A DNA stretch of 64,000 bases, from assembly GCA_031308135.1 (NCBI GenBank), contig JAHLJT010008756.1, forward strand, positions 138,805,775-138,869,774, written 5' to 3'. A model generated the notes under the pieces. The model saw only the letters and a list, made by a program, of their open reading frames with translations, was not told where the DNA came from and did not search any database. Shown in pieces: positions 45,532 through 55,375 of the stretch. The position numbers were made by a program, and so were the translations under genes. Every line of letters begins with the position of its first letter. The stretch's first letter is position 1. The stretch is from Acheta domesticus (lineage: Eukaryota > Arthropoda > Insecta > Orthoptera > Gryllidae).

Positions 45532-46183
45532 TATACGGAGTAATTTAGGCAGTATAGTATAGAGACGGTTATGTAATGCCGCAGAAAATTGATTTCGAGA
45601 CTTCAACGGAAATACACGTTTTAGGATCCTCTGATACCGAAAAAGTTTGTTTTTTTAAGACGGCCGAAACGAGCTCTTTTCTATTTTTTGGGGAGAGGTA
45701 AATTAAAATAAATCATAATGGTTAATTTTATATGTAAAATGTTTATCTTGCTTTTCAAAACCAAACATGGTTGGGTATCTATTTTTAGAGTTTTGGTCTG
45801 CATACATTCTTGAAATGCTCTACCAATTTATTGATTCGTAATCACATTTCTCCAACACTTTATAAATCTTAATAATTTTTGTTTTGTTTTGTGTCTAGTG
45901 AATCGACTCGAACAATGTATTTTCGACACATTCCTTTATGTTTGGGACACCAATTTTTTGACTTATCCTCTCTAAAGATTCTCCTACTTCTACTCTACCT
46001 GATTCATCTGCAATTTCATTTCCCTCAAATAACCAGGCTAAGATCCGTAAAATTTTTTTTGTTCTTAGACCATAACTTCAACATACGAAGTCATATATCG
46101 GGCAACCGTTCACGCTCTTTTCCACTGCATAGACTCATCTACTCTTCCGCCACTGGATTCACCCTATTACATTTCTCCAAATC
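45532..46183. other. AT-rich to CT-rich stretch, nothing recognised
   Basis: A 154-codon frame begins at 45879 and runs into the LINE. It resembles no known family. Confidence 0.4.
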
Positions 46184-46199
46184 CATCCAGAACTCTTGT
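46184..46199. other. 16-bp target-site duplication (left) of RTE LINE
   Basis: CATCCAGAACTCTTGT, identical to 46755-46770. Confidence 0.88.
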
Positions 46200-46754
46200 C
46201 TTCTTCTAAACCTTATCCCAGTTAGCTGGGGTCGGCTTTTCGGATCGCTACTCTCCTTGCATCATATCCACGGTGACACCATTCTGACACATATCTTCCC
46301 TAACACCGTCTTTCCATTGCTTCTTTGGGCGACCCCGTGCTAGTTTTTCCACTCTCTGTTGATTCCACTCGATGGGCTACGTACTATAGAGGTCTTCTCA
46401 TAGCATGCCCAAACCAGTGAAGTCGCCATTCTTGAAGTTTCTCTACTGTCGACCCGAACTCCACGAGTCCTCGGATGACTTCATTCCTGATTTGTCCTTT
46501 GGCGTCACTCTACAAGTCCACCTCAGCATCTTCATCTCTGCTCCGCGCAACTTCTGTTCCTCTCTCTTCTTCGTTGTCCAGTCAGCTCCGTACAATATGG
46601 CTGTGCGCACTAGTTTTTGTAGACCTTCCCTTTAAGGCGCATTGGTATTCGGAGATCACACAGTACTCCTGCTGCTTCTCTCCGTTTCGTCCAACCACTG
46701 CGTATCCTGTTATTTACGTCTTCCTCTATTCCTGCATTTTCCTTCATTACACTT
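46200..46754 (-). mobile_element. 5'-truncated RTE-clade LINE
   Basis: On the minus strand the conceptual product reads, in order, GIEEDVNNRIRSGWTKRREA, VLCDLRIPMRLKGKVYKN, EMKMLRWTCRVTPKDK, ARGRPKKQWKDGVREDM and KPTPANWDKV. These match the C-terminal region of RTE/BovB-type LINE polyproteins (NRIRSGW, CD-RIP-KLKGKVY, EM-MLRW, GRPKKRW-D-V-EDM, WR--ADP). Several in-frame stops show the copy is dead. The endonuclease and RT core are absent, consistent with 5' truncation. The 3' end near 46200 reads GATAAGGTTTAGAAGAAG. A perfect 16-bp duplication flanks the 555-bp insert. Confidence 0.92.
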
Positions 46755-46770
46755 CATCCAGAACTCTTGT
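46755..46770. other. 16-bp target-site duplication (right) of RTE LINE
   Basis: CATCCAGAACTCTTGT, identical to 46184-46199. Confidence 0.88.
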
Positions 46771-46814
46771 GGCTTTCCTTTCTCTGCTTCGTATCAGCCC
46801 AGCCTCCTCGTGCC

Positions 46815-47325
46815 TCATTTACCTGCGGCCGCTGCAGGCGCGTGGGGACGCGGGTCGCGTCCGCGGTCGCAGGTTGGCTCAGGTACCCCCGTACCTGCGC
46901 CCGCCGCCGCCGCCACCATTTCCATATCTGAGCCGCCCAGATTTATATCGGCAACCCTTTTAGTCAGCGATCATATGCGCGTCGTTACCTTCTTTTTAGA
47001 CTCCCTGCCCTCCCCCCCCCCCGTCCTATGCAGATCGGGCCCTTCGCGAGGCAAATTCCCGGGATATATATGACTTACCTTATTTCATCCCTGATTCCCG
47101 GCAGCGGATCCTTTCCGGCGGCGAGGGGCGGCTGGGGTAATATATTACGGGATAACGTGCTCGCTTAGGACGCTGGAGCGGGGCGGCGCCGCTCCCTGGG
47201 CCACCCTCCCCCCCCCCCAACGGCGGCGCTGCCGTCCCCACCCCCAGACCGCTCCTGCCGTCTCCGCCTCTGCACCTCGTGATTCGGTGGCAGCGCAACA
47301 ACCCTAGCCTCTCTTGCGACTTCGA
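46815..47325. promoter_or_regulatory. CpG island with palindromic AT core
   Basis: CpG-rich, containing GCGCGTGGGGACGCGGGTCG near 46839, a GCCGCC run near 46903 and C-runs near 47012 and 47208. AT-core words are embedded: GGGATATATATGACTTACC near 47062 and the palindrome GGGTAATATATTACGGG near 47134. A SINE-A head follows directly. Confidence 0.5.
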
Positions 47326-47327
47326 CC

Positions 47328-47680
47328 GCGAGGTCCTAGGGTTTGCGCTCCGACGGTGGCACATTTTCCTCACTTCATCATGGTCCGATTAAAATAAGTT
47401 GGCAATTGACAATTGTGCTTCTGAAGCTGTATTTCAAATGTTTATTTGCGTGCCCTGGGAGCACTTACTTAGTGGTACCCAAACCGTCAACGTCGTTCCC
47501 TTCCATTCGCAACAGTCAATCACCAACTTATTTTTATCGGACCATAGCTACATAGATTGGTCGAATTCAGACGCTGACGACTGGAGGAGAATTCTAGCTG
47601 CCGGCTGCTCTGATCATGAATTTTCCATGGTTTCAGCAATCAATAACACACAAATGCCAGAACAGCACCTCACAAATGGA
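47328..47680 (+). repeat. SINE-A fragment split by a MITE
   Basis: The head part (GAGGTCCTAGGGTTTGCGC, then CGACGGTGGCA) lies at 47328-47379. The body resumes at 47546 with TGGTCGAATTCAGACGCTG, GGAGGAGAATTCTAGCTG and TCTGATCATGAATTTTCC, ending near 47680. The gap is occupied by a separate small inverted-repeat element. The tail half of the SINE is missing. Confidence 0.8.
47380..47545. mobile_element. 166-bp MITE with 31-bp TIRs nested in SINE-A
   Basis: Left TIR 47380-47410 (ATGGTCCGATTAAAATAAG, then TTGGCAATTGAC) and the complement of the right TIR 47515-47545 match at 28 of 31 positions. The host is a SINE-A, so the insertion is younger than the SINE. The target duplication is not clear, so I do not assign a superfamily. 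It does not start CAG, so it is not like the two hAT elements here. Confidence 0.75.
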
Positions 47681-48479
47681 TCATATTGGTAATGAGTGGT
47701 AAGGGATAATCAACCAGAATAAGTATATAACACTATTTATTATATCACATCTTGCCCAAAGTCAACTTTCGGGATCAAAATTTCCCATCTTCAGTGGGTC
47801 TATAGCAAAACAAATGGAAAAACGAGAGATCAACAAATGAAGCAAAACATACGAATCAAAACCAAACAAATGAAATGAAAATAATACAAAAATAAAGTAA
47901 ATAAAAATTTAAAACATTACTTACTGCCCAAGCAACGTGGATCACACTAGGCGGCTCGTAAGTAAGTGGCTCGTAAGTAATTTTTTTAACTTTTATTTCC
48001 ATTCAACCTTCCATCCAACGCCTTCAGCGCGTCCGCAGCCCGTCACATCCCCAGCCGCTTCCTCTCCCTCTTGCATTGTCTCCTTTCATCACCTTCTCCA
48101 CTTCCCTTGCCTGTTCCCAAGACGCCTCCTTTCTTCGCAGATGCAGCACAGGAGGAGACACAGCTTTCAGTCGAAACAGGAGATCCTGAAGTTGGAATCT
48201 TCAAAACTTCGTAAATCTTCCGCTCTAAACATTGCTCAAACATTCACATAGAATTCCACTGTCGATTGATTCAACTTTACTTCTCTGTAACCACCCCAAA
48301 TTTACACATTTTCAACATCTTTACTGCCAGCATCATTCTCTCCACGGATGCCTGAGTGACAACAGACCAAACAATTTCATTCATAAATATTACTACCATA
48401 AATACACTAGTAAGTATACCGGTTCCAAAACTTCTAATACCATGAGGTTCATCTGCTACACGACCACTCTTCACCCTCC
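47681..48479. other. Mixed spacer with CTTCAG-type motif block
   Basis: Near 47758-47812, AAAGTCAACTTTCGGGATC and CCATCTTCAGTGGG form another instance of the TTTCGG / CTTCAG motif pair. The rest is AT-rich then CT-rich with no recognised gene. Confidence 0.4.
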
Positions 48480-48900
48480 CCTTCACTTCACCGGCCACGC
48501 CACGGCCTGCGTCTCCACCCTCACTGCCCCTTTCGCCCCGAAATACGGCCTCGGCCGGGCGACGCAAAGGCGTTATGGCGGCCACCATCAACACCCCCGC
48601 CCCCGCGCTCCGTGCGCCATCCCCGCGCCATCCCCGCGCCGCCCCCCGCGCCGTCCCCCGCGCCGCCCCCCGCGCCGCCCCCCCGCGCACCGCCCCCGCG
48701 CCGCCCCCCGCGCCGCCCCCCCGCGCACCGCCCCCGCGCCGCCCCCGCGCCGCCCCCGCGCCGCCTCTGCGCCGCCCCTGCGCCGCCACCGCTCCGTCCC
48801 CCGCGCCGCCCCCGCGCCGCCCCCGCGCCGCCCCCGCGCCGCCCCCGCGCCGCCCCCGCGCCGCCCCCGCGCCACCCCACGCCCCTCTCCATGCGCCGAC
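48480..48900. repeat. C-rich GC island with CCCCGCGCCGC-type minisatellite
   Basis: From about 48617 to 48883 the plus strand is built from short units such as CCCCGCGCCGC and CCCCCGCGCCGCC. The unit has no stop codon in several frames, producing the longest frames in the window (up to 298 codons, Pro/Ala/Arg-rich) on both strands. These are not credible genes. C skew on the plus strand is opposite to the island at 8.1 kb. Confidence 0.85.
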
Positions 48901-49150
48901 AGCGAAACAAATGCTTGCGAGCGCGGCGGCGGTGGCGCTGCCGTCGGCCGCCGCCGCAATCTCCGCCGCGCCCTCGGACCAGAAATTGCGTCCGCCGCAG
49001 CCGCCGCCGCCGCCGCCGCCCGCATGGGCCCACGCGCGGGCAAATTGCATTCAGATTCGGAATTTGTGCGCTCAGTTTGTCAAAAGTCAGCAGGGCTTAT
49101 AATTACGGCCCGGAGATCGAGGAGTTAATTATATCGACGTCCCGCGCCCG
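48901..49150. promoter_or_regulatory. Candidate regulatory block with TAATTA motifs
   Basis: After a CCG triplet run (about 48998-49021) comes non-repetitive sequence: GGGCAAATTGCATTCAG near 49038, TTATAATTACGGCCCGG near 49098 and GAGTTAATTATATCGACG near 49122. Two homeodomain-type TAATTA cores and a CAAATTGCAT octamer-like word sit in a CpG island. This is a strong candidate for a conserved developmental enhancer. Conservation is not tested. Confidence 0.4.
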
Positions 49151-49410
49151 CCCGAGCACGCACGCACGCACGCACGCTCGAAGGTCCTTACGCCCCGCAC
49201 CACGCACTCCCCACCCCCAGCCCCACCCCTCAGCGCCCGCCGCCCGCTGCTGCCACCACAGCTGTGCTGCCGACCGGCATCCGTCGCTCAGTGTTGTGGT
49301 GTCATCCCCCGTTCCCTTGCACCGACTCTGCCAACTGTCTCTCTGCATCCCTTCTTCACCTACCACTATTTTCTTTCCATCCTCTCCCCACACCACACCC
49401 TTTCTACGCC
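49151..49410. other. Island shoulder, nothing recognised
   Basis: A short (CGCA)n run lies near 49159-49176, then C-rich sequence grading into SINE-A. No gene. Confidence 0.45.
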
Positions 49411-49414
49411 TCTA

Positions 49415-49938
49415 AACCGGCTTAGGTGGCTCAGAGGTTCAACTAATGTCCCTGTAGTGCCTGTGAGCGGAAGGGTCTAGGTTTGCACTCTTGACGGCTA
49501 CAACAAACAGGCTTCGGACCCCGCGAGGACTGACTTTCCTTCCACTTCCCTGTCCTATGCTCTGTTACACGCACACACGCGCACACACACACACACACAC
49601 TCACTCTCTCACACACACACACACATACACACACACTCACTCTCTCACACACACACTCACACTCTCTCACCCAAACACACACACACACACACATCTACAT
49701 TCCCTTCACTTCTGCGAGAACAGTCGGGAGCTTAGTCACGGTGGGAGCGGTTACCCACTAGTAGGAAATACCTTGTTAGGGAAAACCCCGCACGCTGACG
49801 GATATGTTGACGCCAGAACTCGCAATCCAGCGGAGGTCACATCTTTGCACTAACAACAATTAAAACACACACTACACTTAAGGGACTAATTACTTTACAT
49901 GCTGACGCGCGAGGAAACATTAATGAATCAATCAATCC
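49415..49938 (+). repeat. SINE-A with expanded CA/CT microsatellite
   Basis: The head has A-box TAGGTGGCTCAGAGG near 49422 and a degenerate B-box (GGTTTGCACTC). The middle CT/CA segment has expanded into a compound (AC)n/(TC)n microsatellite at about 49567-49692. It then continues with AACAGTCGGGAGCTTAG, GATA-GTTGACGCC, CACTTAAGGGACTAAT and the tail TGAATCAATCAATCC near 49922-49937. Confidence 0.85.
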
Positions 49939-50384
49939 TATGCCTTCATCATCTTCTCCACTATTCACTGTTTTCACTTGACACGCACTTCGTCTGCCCT
50001 TCTCCGTATCTGGTTCGTGACTCCCAACTCTCACTTTACGCCCAAATCTCATGTCACCATGCCGGGAGAGATGTCTCCAAACTAATCAACTAGTGTCATT
50101 GGACTGAATGGTTTAATAAAATATAACACATCACGAAAACAATGTACTGTCATGTAAGGAATGATGAGCTCAGCAATCGTCTTGCCAAAAAATGACATCT
50201 GAACCAGATGTCAAAGCTAATGTTTTAAATATACAATTGATAAAAGTGGTTCTGGTAGAAAATTGACAGAGGGAGGCAGGACTTGTTGGAAGGCAAGATA
50301 GCACAGGAAGAGGTGGAGCATCGAGGGCGAGCTTCGGTAGAACGACTCGAGACGTTACTGCATCACCGCACACTTCAGTCACCT
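49939..50384. other. Spacer, nothing recognised
   Basis: Mixed composition. No island or recognised element. Confidence 0.4.
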
Positions 50385-50600
50385 CCATCACACACATTAA
50401 CTTGCACCACCCTTGCGGGAGTGCGATCGAGAGCTTGGAGATTACCTCGGTTGGGGCTGTGCCCCGCTGGGGCAGATACCTGGAGGGGAAAACACTGCAA
50501 ATCGCGTGTAAGTCAGTGCTGGATCACACGACTCAGCGGAGAACAACACCTACGGAGATTTAATATGCAATACACTTACGAGACTATCAGCATAGTATAT
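50385..50600 (+). repeat. SINE-A 3' fragment
   Basis: Contains GATCGAGAGCTTGGAG, GGGGCTGTGCCCCGCTGGGG, CAGATACCTGGAGGGG and CAATACACTTACGAGAC. Head and AATC tail are absent. More diverged than most copies here. Confidence 0.7.
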
Positions 50601-51299
50601 TACGCGCCCAGTGACACTGTATCTATGGTCACAGGGTTAAAGGTCTTAAGTCAAATATTGGCGAAATTGGGTTAAGTACTGAAACTGAAAGTTAAATATC
50701 TATATTATCTTCGTAAAACGACCGAATTCAAATGTTGCTTCCTTAACGAGAAAAAAAGCGTTAGGAAATAGTGTTGAGCGTAGGCAAATGCGTTGGCTCA
50801 ATACTCTAACCCTAGTTTTCACCAAACTAAGGCTTTTGGCCGTAGATATAATGGATCAATCGTCCAGTCGCCCTCAACCGACTTTCAACCCTCGTTAGCT
50901 CCGTGTCCGCATCTGCGCTCTCATCCACTGCCCTCGGCCCATCCGTGGAGAGCCGCTTTCCGCCCAGCGTCTTCAACCAATAGCCGAAATATTCGGCTCC
51001 TACAGGGTTGCCAAACTTCAAGATTCCGCTTTCAACCGTTCTGTCGCTGACCTCCGTTGACCGCTGCTGTTGCTATCTCCACCCGTCCCGACGCACCTTT
51101 TTTAATCCCTTGCCGTTCCAAATCACTTTCTCCAATCGTTTGCGTCTAATCATTCAAGTTAGTGTAGTTATTAAAGACATTAGACCGGTACAGTGCAAAT
51201 TAAGGACCAGTTTCAAGGTTCTAAACGGAGGCATTGACCCTGGTTTATAATCATAAAGTCCGTTATTTGCTGTCTGTTGTCGACCGTGTTTTCAGTATG
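50601..51299. other. Mixed spacer, nothing recognised
   Basis: 50830-51110 is moderately CpG-rich (CGTCGACC-free, with CCGTTCTGTCGCTGACCTCC). Short frames show no family resemblance. Confidence 0.35.
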
Positions 51300-51648
51300 T
51301 TTCGTAATGCACCTTCTTATAAAAAATATAAATAAGAAATACGTTTTCTTGGAATAAGTGTAGTGAAACGCCAACTTTTAATTGCACATTTCATTTTTCT
51401 AAACGAATGGCAGCCGTTACAATGGGTAACGGACGCTGGCTGTTAACACATTCGTTTATCCTGTTTGATGTAGGTTCGGTGTAGTTATATCAGTGTAGCA
51501 GTACAATATTACGAAAAATTCCATTCCCAAACGAACGGCGGCCGTTACAATTTTTAACAGACGCCGGTCGTTAAGAGCGACTTGTTATCCTGTTTGTCGG
51601 TGTTCGGAATAGTTATGTCAACATAATAGTTCAGTATTATGAAATATT
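51300..51648 (+). repeat. Repeat C, copy 2, with internal 128-bp tandem duplication
   Basis: 51300-51400 aligns with the left part of repeat C near 23.4 kb (CACCTTCTTATAA, TTCTTGGAATAAGT). From 51400 a segment beginning AACGAATGGCAGCCGTTACA repeats about 128 bp later at 51530 (AACGAACGGCGGCCGTTACA). Both copies include TTATCCTGTTTG and end near ATTA(C/T)GAAA. The copies are clearly diverged. Confidence 0.6.
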
Positions 51649-51739
51649 TAGTAAAATTCGTTGATCAAATTGAAGATTTCTTCCTGATTGTCAATGTATG
51701 TTTGTTAATAAAACGGATCCAATATTCTTTATGACAAAT

Positions 51740-52018
51740 ATTTATTAATCATTTACACAACGTTTCGTAAATTGTTTTGGTACATCTTCAGGTTCCTTAG
51801 TAAGGGAATTGTTGTCCCATTTTGTTATATAGTCAAGTTTCAACTGCGAAACACTCGAGGACACATTGTGAACTTGGCAACGACCTCATCCAAAGGTGTT
51901 CTAAAAGAATATTAGTTGAAACTTGCGTATATTACAAAATGGAACAACAATTCCCTCACCAAGGAACCTGATGATGGAACAAAACAATTTACGAAACGTT
52001 GCGTAAATGGTGGATAAA
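51740..52018. repeat. 279-bp foldback with two head-to-head ACGTTTCG/CTTCAGG blocks
   Basis: Arms 51740-51845 and 51914-52018 are inverted copies. Left arm ACAACGTTTCGTAAATTGTT pairs with right arm AACAATTTACGAAACGTTGC-type sequence, with shared AGGTTCCTT, GGGAATTGTTGT and CATTTTGT. Spacer is 68 bp. It could be two opposed copies of one element end or a foldback transposon. Confidence 0.8.
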
Positions 52019-52079
52019 AAAGAATTGTTATAAAGAAAATTGGATACGATCTATTAACAATTATGAAATATTTCCCCGC

Positions 52080-52665
52080 GCCGAAAGCTCTGGACGTGGT
52101 GCGCGAAGCGTCCCTTGGAGCGATCGAGGGCCGCGCTCCGTTCGTCATTCAAATGTTGGCGCGCGGGCGCGGGCCGCCCTCCCCCCCCCCCCCCCCGCCG
52201 ACCTTGCCCTTGCTTCATCGACCCGCGTCGCGTTAATTGGGTCATTGGCCCAGCGCCGAGCGCCCCCCGCCGCCGCCCCCCCCTCCACGGGGGGATTGTT
52301 TACGTGGGGGGAGAGTTTTTTTAAAGTCGACGGCTTTTTTCAACGCTCGGAAATTACATGCTTGACCTTGAGCGGCGACGTTTAGTTCGTGGCAGTTTAA
52401 AAAATATCCGAATTTGATGTTGGTCCGGTTCTCTATAATTACGCGAGTCGTTTCCTCTGCTGCCGCTCCCGCCCCCCGGTCGACCGCCCCGGCCCCCCTT
52501 CCACGCCACCCCGTCCCCCTCGCCCCCGCTCCGTTCGCCGTTCGCTCTCTCCGTCCCCGTCGCTGTCGTGTCCCGGCGCCTTTCGTCTCTCTCGCGCCCG
52601 CCGGCCTTTTAATGCCGGGCAATCAGAGCGCTCCAATTAACTACCTATACCGTCTGATGCGGCGA
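52080..52665. promoter_or_regulatory. CpG island with several AT-core motifs
   Basis: CpG-rich block with a long C-run near 52180-52196. AT-core words are embedded in GC DNA: GCGTTAATTGGGTCATTGG near 52229, CTATAATTACGCGAGTCG near 52433, and TTTTAATGCCGGGCAATCAG near 52608 followed by CTCCAATTAACTACC near 52631. Frames on both strands are Pro/Arg artefacts. Best guess is a promoter or developmental enhancer. Confidence 0.5.
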
Positions 52666-53225
52666 AGCACGCGCCGGGGGGCGGGGTGGAGGAGGGGGAG
52701 GGGGAAGGAGGCGGCGGGGCCGCGCGGCCCGACAAAGACGGCGCACGAATTAGACGAAGAGGACGCCGGATTATAACGTCAGGACGCATGCGCAAAATGA
52801 TGCTACGGCGGCGGCGGCGGCGGTGGAGGCGGCGGGCTCCTCGCGACGCGCTCCAGAAATTAATACGGCGCGCTAACGAAGCGAGGCTGGTCGGCGTCGG
52901 CAGGCAGCGTCGGCGTCGGCGGCGTCGGCCCGGGCGCCGCGCCGCAGTGCGGGAGTCGTCGTCGGAGGCAGGCAGGCCGGGCGCGAGGCGTCGCGACGCC
53001 CCGCCGGGCCAGCCGCGGCGTCGGGACGCGTGGACGCCACACCGTCACCGCCACCGCTGCCACTGCGGTGATGGGGACGCTGCTACTGCTGCTGCTTCGC
53101 CCAATGGGCGACCGTGCCCGTCGCCCGCGGCGGGCGTATCGATCGCCCACGGCCCGCCCGCCCGCCCGCCCACCCGCCGCACGTGCCCAGCGCTCCGGAC
53201 GGAGGCGGCCGCGTGAGGTTGTGCA
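52666..53225. promoter_or_regulatory. CpG island, second half, with CGG triplet run
   Basis: A GGAGGGGGAGGGGG purine run near 52687, GCACGAATTAGACGAAG near 52742, GATTATAACGTCAGGACGC near 52770 followed by CATGCGCA, an (CGG)n run near 52807-52823, AGAAATTAATACGGCGCGC near 52856 and CCCGCC repeats near 53154-53169. No recognisable protein in any frame. Confidence 0.5.
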
Positions 53226-54466
53226 GCGAGAACATGAAGCTGTTTGCAGGTTCGATACGTGGCTAACAATGTGGTGTTCCTCAAGGCAGAAAACTAGAAC
53301 CAATTATTTTCCACTCACTTTCAATAATTGTTCCTGTTCGTCATGTGATGGATCTGTGATATATTTATAACGTTTTAACGCTTCGAATCACGAAATACTC
53401 CATTTTTAACCGTTAATTGAAAACTGCATATAATTTCAAGAAGTATATCTCGACTATTGTGACTATTCAAGTGCTAGATGACCTCAAGAAAAGCATTACG
53501 TCGATCTTACAGTTTACAGCTTCAACTTGACGGTGTATATTCCAACAATGACAACGAAACCTCAGCATTATGAAACATTTTCAATGTTTCGCGTCATTTT
53601 TGTGAAACGATTTTTGATGGAGACTCGTGGAAAATTTTCATACGGCAATCCTGAGTCCTCGTAGAAAGTGACCCATTTTAATTTGTGAATATCGACCCTG
53701 CTTAGCGAGTTACAAACCGTTGTCATATGGTACCTTCGAGTTCGTTGAGCGCAATTTATTTTGGCCAGATTTCACGTTTCCCAGGCTCTTTTACCCTATC
53801 TTCACTTGATATTCTTTTTTTTGGCAATCATTCTTGAGTTTCGTGTTAATTTCCTTGCTGTCGATTAAACTGAAGAATTCCCATGTTGTAAGGATCTTTC
53901 TTTTTATCGACATTACTGAACAAACCGTAAGCTTAACACAGGGATTTTCTTTTTTACTGTTTACATTAAACTCTTTGATTCTTCTCTGCCTTTCATCACT
54001 TCAACATCATCAGCGTGTGGGTCAAAGAGACCCGGATACTACTTTGCACGATCTATGAGAGTCAGCTGTGTGGCAGGTGGACCTGAGTTTGATTTAGTTT
54101 CGACCTCGCCTCAGCGCTTGTCTACGGTGGACTTGAAAAATGTGTCTTCTGCCGAAATCTTCATTTACTGCTCTACTCGCTATGATCGTAATACAATGGA
54201 ATATGTGGTTCATTCATCGTGTTTATCGACCAATGAAAGTGTAGATCAGTTCATCTTCATTCGTTTTGCAAGTGGTTTCGACATCTTGCTGGTACTAAAG
54301 TTGGGCATTCATTTGCAATTTTTACCGAAATCTTAGTGTAAGATAACTCGATGCAATGTTGTTATTTTTAGATCAGATTGATCAATACGTATATGTAATT
54401 TTTCTTCAAACCGCCATTCATATTAATACATCGATAAAATGATACATGAAATAACCTGCGGAACTG
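53226..54466. other. AT-rich stretch, nothing recognised
   Basis: No island, repeat or coding similarity recognised. Confidence 0.45.
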
Positions 54467-54800
54467 TCTCTCCCTCTCTTTCTCTCCCTCTCCCTCTCTT
54501 TCTCTCCCTCTCCCTCTCTTTCTCTCCCTCTCCCTCTCTTTCTCTCCTTCTCCCTCTCTTTCTCTCCCTCTCCCTCTCTTTCTCTTTCTCTCCCTCTCTT
54601 TCTCTCTTTCTCTTTCTTTCCCTCTCTTTCTCTTTCTTTCCCTCTCTTTCTCTTTCTTTCCCTCTCTTTCTCTTTCTCTCCCTCTTTCTTTTTCTCTCCC
54701 TCTCTTTCTCTGCCTCTATTTCTTTCTCTGCCTCTCTTTCTCTTTCTCTGCCTCTCTCCCTCTTTTTCTCTCTCCTCTTTCTCTTCCTCCCACTCTCTGT
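54467..54800. repeat. Polypyrimidine microsatellite, about 20-bp period
   Basis: Plus strand is almost entirely C/T. A 20-bp unit TCTCTCCCTCTCCCTCTCTT repeats at the left and grades into TCTTTCTTTCCCTCTCTT-type units. It produces long Ser/Leu/Pro frames on the plus strand and Arg/Glu/Lys frames on the minus strand that are not genes. Mirror-symmetric tracts of this kind can form triplex DNA. Confidence 0.97.
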
Positions 54801-55179
54801 CGCATTGTCTCTTTTGCTGTTTCTGACTGCCTGTGTGCTCTGTCTCCCATCGCCCATTACTCTTCTTCAAACACGAACTTCAAAAACAAGTTATCCATTG
54901 GTAGGATATCTTCTCATTTCTTCCTCGATTTTTGTGAGGTATGTCTGCAACATTTGATCCATTTTTTATCCTTTTGAATAAGAAAGCACCTCACATTCTC
55001 ATTTGTCTCTTCCCAAATTTCTTTGTGATCTCCAGAAGCCAGCTACCTCATTGTGTAGAATGCTTCAAACACAATAGTCCATGCATATAGCGTTGGAGGG
55101 CATGCCGTGATCAACCAATGTTATTCAAATCCAGTCATGACATTGGCAGAGAGGTGCCTCGAAGTCAAAATGTGTTAAA
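54801..55179. other. Mixed spacer, nothing recognised
   Basis: No island, tandem repeat or recognisable element. Confidence 0.45.
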
Positions 55180-55375
55180 CAAACAGAGTTAAGTCATCAA
55201 TCAGGCGTCGCATCTGCTGATTTGCAAACCTTGTGAAATTTTGAAGGAAAAGAAATTCCAGACATTTTGAATGAAAATAAACAAAATGTCTTTCAGAATA
55301 AAAAGATTTACGAAAATAATAACATTTATATTCAATAAATATGTAAAGACAAAAACAACCTAACATCTTCGGTAT
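55180..55375 (-). repeat. Large diverged inverted repeat, left arm
   Basis: Read on the minus strand it aligns in order with 55632-55825. Shared blocks are GT-AGGT-GTT-TTT, TTTACATATTT, ATTCATTCAAAAT-like, TTGCAAATCAGCA and GATGA-TTAACT. The spacer between arms is about 256 bp. Confidence 0.6.

Noticed and set aside
45559..45585. Second hAT-N2 end (TAGAGACGGTTATGTAATG)
   Set aside because: Resembles the hAT-N2 start but has no partner end or octamer duplication. Probably coincidental or a fragment.
48232..49415. Longest open frames in the window (up to 298 codons, both strands)
   Set aside because: They run through CCCCGCGCCGC-type tandem repeats that lack stops in many frames. Composition is almost only Pro, Ala, Arg and Gly, with frames on both strands.
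52414..53303. Possible coding exon in the 52-53 kb island
   Set aside because: All frames are Arg/Pro/Ala-rich with simple-sequence runs. No homeobox or other domain is visible in any frame.
54418..54957. 150-172 codon Lys/Glu/Arg and Ser/Leu/Pro frames
   Set aside because: Direct translation of the polypyrimidine microsatellite. No non-repetitive protein sequence.
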